Source of the DNA: Bacteroidota bacterium
GTDB taxonomy: Bacteria > Bacteroidota > Bacteroidia > Chitinophagales > Chitinophagaceae
DNA: 47,229 nt
NCBI GenBank assembly: GCA_028875875.1
Contig: JAGWUV010000034.1
Location: 1 to 47,229 of the forward strand
Direction: 5' to 3'
Shown: positions 43,726 through 47,229 of the stretch, in pieces
How the letters are laid out: each line of letters opens with the position of its first letter
Numbering within the stretch: position 1 is the first letter of the stretch
Translations under genes and position numbers: made by a program
Notes under the pieces: generated by a model
Told to the model about the DNA's origin: nothing
The model's database searches: none
Seen by the model: only the letters and a program-made list of their open reading frames with translations

Positions 43726-45573
43726 TTAGTTAGCAGAAACAAAATCAGGACGTTTAATATATTGGCTTATGTAACGGAATTGAAGCCCTGTTTGCACAGA
43801 TATATTCCAGGGCGTCATCGTTGGTGTAACTCTTGGAAAATATTGAACTCTTAATTCTATGGTTCCGAAAACAAGGTTCTCATTACGTGTTCTAACACCA
43901 CTTCCCCAAGAAGTAAAAATATCACCCTGTGCAGGTATTGCTCCTTTTGCTTTGAGATAAGTAACATTACCAAATACAAAAGGTGCAAAATTAAAGCCCA
44001 AGAATTTCCATGTGTTATAAAACACAGATTCGCAGTTCATCGTAGCTCTCGAAGTAGCATAATAAGTAAGTAAATTTTCGTAGGCAGGTATACCGTAAGT
44101 ACTGTTAAGTCGTAAAGGTTCATTTAAGAAAGTATTCAGCTGTTGGGTTACACTGCCACTTAAAAAATGACGCAACAACCAGCGACTACTTCCCAAACGC
44201 CGAAGCTTACTAAAAGATTCGACACTCATCAGCATGCTGATATCCTGGAAATTTTTATTGTAAAAATATCCGCCAAGTCTTAAACCTAAGTTGATGTATT
44301 GTTGCTTTTTAGTAAAAAGTTCCCTTGATGCATCAAGTCCAAGATAGGGCCTTACATAATTGTTTTTATTGGTCCATCCGCCAATTGCAGAAACATTAAA
44401 GCCTTCGGGAACGTCTTCATTTCTACCAAAACCATAAATATAATTGGTTCTATAATATTCCTGCTTAAAAGTGGTGAAGGCCACCAAAACACTCATCAGG
44501 TTGGCATATTGATAATTGTAGGTTGTTTTGTAAATATTGGGTACTTCTACAAAGTTGTTTTTGGCGGCACGTATTGCCACAAAGTTTTTTATGTACCGTT
44601 TGCCATTTTCATGCAACAATGATTTAGCCGAAATATTATACCCGATCCATGCATCGTAGGAATAGTACTTGTAGTTAAAGTCTGACCAGTACAACGAATC
44701 ACTGATGTAATTGTTCTTAGTATAGTGTACAGAAGCCTGAAACGAACCAGTCCATAAACGATATGGACTTACCAATGGCAGATCAAAACTGATATAGCCG
44801 GTAGTTTCTTCCCTTCTGCCACTGTTAAATGCAGGTGCCATTCCCTGGTATCCCATTGTTAAGTCTATAAAACTGCCCTGTATATTACGTTTGAGGTATT
44901 CAAATCCGGCAGCGTACTGGTTTCGCCTTGCCAGATCAAAAAGTTGCTGCACTTTTATTCGTTGCCCACTTCCTAAAAAGTTATCATCCTGTCCCTCTGC
45001 AAAAATACTTGTACCACTGGCGCTTCCATCTCCACTAATAGAAAACACATCTTTGAACAAAACAATCACATCTACCTGATTATCGGCGCTATCGCTATCC
45101 CGAACAATAATTCTCGCATCCTGCAAATAGGGCTGATCACGGAGATACCTATCATTTTCTGCCAAAAGATATGCCCTTAATGTATCCCCGGCTTTAAAGA
45201 ATAAATTTTGCCTTATGAATTTTTCCTTTGTGCTTTTATGAAGAGATTCACCAAGATCATTAAAAAAATTTTTATTCTTCTTAGTGGTATCATTCACTGA
45301 TTCGCCAAAGCCTACCTTTTCAATTTTTATACTCCTGATAACAGCACCGGCGTAAATAATAAAGGGGTCGATATTTTTTGTGGCAATGGGCACACTATCG
45401 TCCGGGAGCGGTGTTTCAACAGAAATACTTTTACCCAATTTTCCAAGCCAGCCTTTTTTCTTGGCGAGAAAGAAAGTATCATTCTGCTGCTGCGAATACG
45501 TGGTAGCACATAGAATTAAACAAAATACTATGCACAGGATTTTAAAAACAATATCTCTCTTGCCATGCAGCAT
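43726..45573 (-). CDS. Outer-membrane protein with POTRA-like domain and beta-barrel
   Basis: The 615-residue protein starts at ATG 45573 (the frame's first codon, 45576, is TTG). A signal peptide (IVFKILCIVFCLILCATTYSQ) is followed by about 45 unstructured residues. A single POTRA-like alpha/beta domain (about 75-170: IIYAGAVIRSIKIEKVGFG, FIRQNLFFKAGDTLRAY, DARIIVRDSDSADNQVDVIV) comes next, and then a long region of amphipathic strands rich in Tyr, Asn and Phe to the end. The layout resembles Omp85-type proteins, but no clear RG lid-lock motif was seen. It may assist insertion or translocation of another protein at the outer membrane. Confidence 0.75.
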   Translation of the reverse strand: MLHGKRDIVFKILCIVFCLILCATTYSQQQNDTFFLAKKKGWLGKLGKSISVETPLPDDSVPIATKNIDPFIIYAGAVIRSIKIEKVGFGESVNDTTKKNKNFFNDLGESLHKSTKEKFIRQNLFFKAGDTLRAYLLAENDRYLRDQPYLQDARIIVRDSDSADNQVDVIVLFKDVFSISGDGSASGTSIFAEGQDDNFLGSGQRIKVQQLFDLARRNQYAAGFEYLKRNIQGSFIDLTMGYQGMAPAFNSGRREETTGYISFDLPLVSPYRLWTGSFQASVHYTKNNYISDSLYWSDFNYKYYSYDAWIGYNISAKSLLHENGKRYIKNFVAIRAAKNNFVEVPNIYKTTYNYQYANLMSVLVAFTTFKQEYYRTNYIYGFGRNEDVPEGFNVSAIGGWTNKNNYVRPYLGLDASRELFTKKQQYINLGLRLGGYFYNKNFQDISMLMSVESFSKLRRLGSSRWLLRHFLSGSVTQQLNTFLNEPLRLNSTYGIPAYENLLTYYATSRATMNCESVFYNTWKFLGFNFAPFVFGNVTYLKAKGAIPAQGDIFTSWGSGVRTRNENLVFGTIELRVQYFPRVTPTMTPWNISVQTGLQFRYISQYIKRPDFVSAN

Positions 45574-45661
45574 CAAAGAATGGAGGTTTGGCGAATAATG
45601 GCCAACAATTTAGCAAAATGAAAACGAACAACAATGGTTTGAAGGAATGATTACGAAAAGC

Positions 45662-46183
45662 TTATGAGTTTACAGGCTTTTCCATTACAATAAACTCCAG
45701 TGGTTGTTTCGGAATACCAAATTTAGGGTCTGATGGAAATGGTTCTTTTTCTCCTGTACTTTTAAAACCTTTTCTTTCATACCATTTAATCAGCTCATCA
45801 CGAACGGAAATAACAGTCATAGTAACATGGGTACAATTATGCTCCAAGGCGTATGCTTCAGCAGCCTGCAACAACATTTTCCCAATTCCTTTTGCTTGCA
45901 TACCAGGCTGAACACTCAGCATACCCAAATACATTTTATTCAACTTCTTTTCAAGATACACACAACCCAGTAATTCATCCTGTTCAGTGTATTTTAAAAT
46001 GGATGCATTTGTATTATTCAATAACGCCGCAAGAGATTCTGGATCTGTTCTTATGCCTTCCAGCAGATCAGCTTCTGTTGTCCAGCCTTTTTTTGAGGCA
46101 TCGCCGCGGTAGGCACTGTTTACTAAATTATTCAATGCGTAAATATCTGCCGGTGTAGCTTTATGAATGTTCGTTGCAGTCAT
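45662..46183 (-). CDS. GNAT-family N-acetyltransferase
   Basis: The 173-residue acetyltransferase has the acetyl-CoA binding motif A in LSVQPGMQAKGIGKMLLQAAE (near 92-112) and the GNAT end pattern IKWYERKGFKSTGE. Full length for the family. Substrate unknown (protein N-terminus, amine or antibiotic are all possible). A TACATTTG element ends four bases before the ATG, implying a very short leader. Confidence 0.92.
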   Translation of the reverse strand: MTATNIHKATPADIYALNNLVNSAYRGDASKKGWTTEADLLEGIRTDPESLAALLNNTNASILKYTEQDELLGCVYLEKKLNKMYLGMLSVQPGMQAKGIGKMLLQAAEAYALEHNCTHVTMTVISVRDELIKWYERKGFKSTGEKEPFPSDPKFGIPKQPLEFIVMEKPVNS

Positions 46184-46187
46184 AATT

Positions 46188-46195
46188 CAAATGTA
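46188..46195 (-). promoter_or_regulatory. -7 element directly upstream of GNAT gene
   Basis: The minus strand reads TACATTTG, matching TAnnTTTG, four bases before the ATG at 46183. It lies 11 bases beyond the deacetylase terminator, so the GNAT gene should be independently transcribed. Confidence 0.5.
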
Positions 46196-46206
46196 AGTTG
46201 TCATAA

Positions 46207-46240
46207 AAAATAAAGCAGCATTTTACTGCTGCTTTATTTT
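46207..46240 (-). terminator. Intrinsic terminator after polysaccharide deacetylase gene
   Basis: A perfect 14-bp stem AAAATAAAGCAGCA / TGCTGCTTTATTTT with loop TTTTAC, continuing into TT on the minus strand, 22 bases past the stop at 46263. Confidence 0.85.
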
Positions 46241-46262
46241 AGTGATATTAAATAGCTTTCTA

Positions 46263-47087
46263 TTATTTTTTCTGAACAGAAGGGTAGTGGTCTATTGTTT
46301 CAAAAACGTTACGAGGATCTTGTTTTAGAACGCTGATGAATTTTCTTAAAGAATCTGCGTATTGTGCTTTTTCAAACAGCCTGTCATGTGATAAGATAAC
46401 GATCATATTTTGCTCATTGGTACTACCATCATCCAGTTTTTGGTTAACACGCTTTACCATCTCGTCGGCACTTTCGTTAGGTGCTTTATTTTTACCCTGC
46501 TGGCCCCATTCCAAATCCCATCCAACAATCTTATAACCTAAAGAATCCAACCTTTTTACTAAAGGATTTTCAGCTTTTTGACCATGAATACTTCCGTTTG
46601 AAGCCCATGTGTTGTTACCCGGCAAACGAATAATTTTCACACCGATCTTTAATTCCTTCTCATTTCTCATAAAATCTTGGAATGCACTATCCGGCATACT
46701 ATAAAATTTGCTGTATTTATCGTTGAACCCATGAGAGAAGCTATGATTCGCCAACAGAAATTCGGGATAGCCATTCCGAAGTGAATCTATTATTCTTTTT
46801 TTGAATGGGCCAACCTGATTAAAACCAACAGCAAAGAAGGTGGCTTTAACTCCCTCCTGATGGAAGATAGATTTACAGTTGGTTGTTCCGGGAGGTTGAG
46901 GAGAATCATCCCATGTTAAAAAAATATATCGTTTTGAACTATCATATTTGATAGGAGAACCCGGCTCTATTTTCGTTGTTTCAACTTTTTTTGTGGAATC
47001 GGCAGCAGGTTTATTCTCTTTCGCATTGTTGCAGGATGAAAGTATTGCCAATGCAGCAATACAACCTGCGAGATAAATATTCTTCAT
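46263..47087 (-). CDS. Polysaccharide deacetylase-family lipoprotein (NodB-like)
   Basis: The 274-residue lipoprotein has a signal with lipobox LSSC (Cys19) and a tether of about 30 residues. The NodB-like fold follows: motif 1 is TWDDSP with Asp60-Asp61 (usual TFDDGP), and motif 2 is HSFSHG with His115 and His119, the metal ligands. RLPGNNTWA (usual RxPxG), WDLEWG and ILSHD are the remaining motifs. It would remove acetyl groups from a polysaccharide or peptidoglycan at the periplasmic face. The Gly to Ser change in motif 1 is unusual. Monocistronic, with its own promoter element and terminator. Confidence 0.9.
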   Translation of the reverse strand: MKNIYLAGCIAALAILSSCNNAKENKPAADSTKKVETTKIEPGSPIKYDSSKRYIFLTWDDSPQPPGTTNCKSIFHQEGVKATFFAVGFNQVGPFKKRIIDSLRNGYPEFLLANHSFSHGFNDKYSKFYSMPDSAFQDFMRNEKELKIGVKIIRLPGNNTWASNGSIHGQKAENPLVKRLDSLGYKIVGWDLEWGQQGKNKAPNESADEMVKRVNQKLDDGSTNEQNMIVILSHDRLFEKAQYADSLRKFISVLKQDPRNVFETIDHYPSVQKK

Positions 47088-47102
47088 GCTATTAATTTAC
47101 AT

Positions 47103-47110
47103 CAAATGTA
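47103..47110 (-). promoter_or_regulatory. Probable -7 element for deacetylase gene
   Basis: The minus strand reads TACATTTG, matching TAnnTTTG, 15 bases before the ATG at 47087. No TTG at the expected distance was found. Confidence 0.45.
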
Positions 47111-47229
47111 GCAGTACACTGCTTCACTTGTATGCGTTAATTATCCCACTTGTGTGAATAAACAGATAAATTTTTGTTGAGAAGATTTTAATCAAACAGA
47201 TCCGAGGATAAATATCTGTCGCCACGGTC

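Overview
This window looks like a chromosomal segment from a member of the Bacteroidota, most likely close to the Chitinophagaceae. The DNA is AT-rich. Many gene starts are preceded by the Bacteroidota -7 promoter element TAnnTTTG and lack a Shine-Dalgarno sequence. Family content agrees: a secreted beta-helix protein with SprB-type repeats, bacillithiol enzymes, a NagB/PIG-L fusion, DUF2452, DUF3347 and YpdA. The genus is an inference. There is no phage, transposase, integrase, rRNA or CRISPR array in the window.

Layout. 1-1982 (minus) is the N-terminal part of a large secreted beta-helix/SprB-repeat protein running off the left edge; its repeats include a 208-base unit duplicated almost exactly. 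2550-7126 (plus) holds a nucleotide-sugar dehydrogenase and a signalling cassette: a Crp/Fnr-like regulator, a soluble histidine kinase and a receiver-Crp fusion whose C-terminal two thirds are a paralogue of the first regulator. A bidirectional hairpin and tRNA-Arg(ACG) follow. 7312-10858 carries a short-chain dehydrogenase, a PhyH-type dioxygenase, a BamA/TamA-type barrel protein and a sphingomyelin-synthase-like PAP2_C membrane enzyme. 10895-17189 (minus) is carbohydrate metabolism: the NagB/PIG-L fusion, a GH20 hexosaminidase, and pfkA-pyk. 17340-24798 contains an RmlD-like reductase, a CHAD protein, an arginine deiminase-like gene with ctlX, a CrtA-like monooxygenase, and an antiporter followed by an arginase-family enzyme. 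24876-29744 has a secreted unknown, an ABC-F ATPase, a DUF3347 lipoprotein and another secreted unknown. 29886-38367 (plus) is translation and thiol chemistry: thrS, infC, prfC, ypdA, rimO, bshC. 38364-47087 is purE, pdxJ, DUF1761, a UbiD-family decarboxylase, a Pmp3/YqaE protein, DUF2452, a POTRA-plus-barrel outer-membrane protein, a GNAT acetyltransferase and a polysaccharide-deacetylase lipoprotein.

How genes connect. GH20 and the NagB/PIG-L fusion together would release and catabolise N-acetylglucosamine into glycolysis, for which pfkA-pyk supply two key steps. YpdA and BshC are respectively the recycling and last synthetic steps of bacillithiol. The deiminase-like gene, CtlX and the arginase-family enzyme suggest catabolism of guanidino or ureido amino acids. 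The best candidates for something undescribed are the Crp / soluble kinase / receiver-Crp cassette, the SMS-like enzyme beside the NagB fusion, and the palindrome next to the prfC promoter. Start codons were moved from the longest possible ORF to an internal ATG wherever the upstream start was TTG or GTG and the extension was unlike the family.
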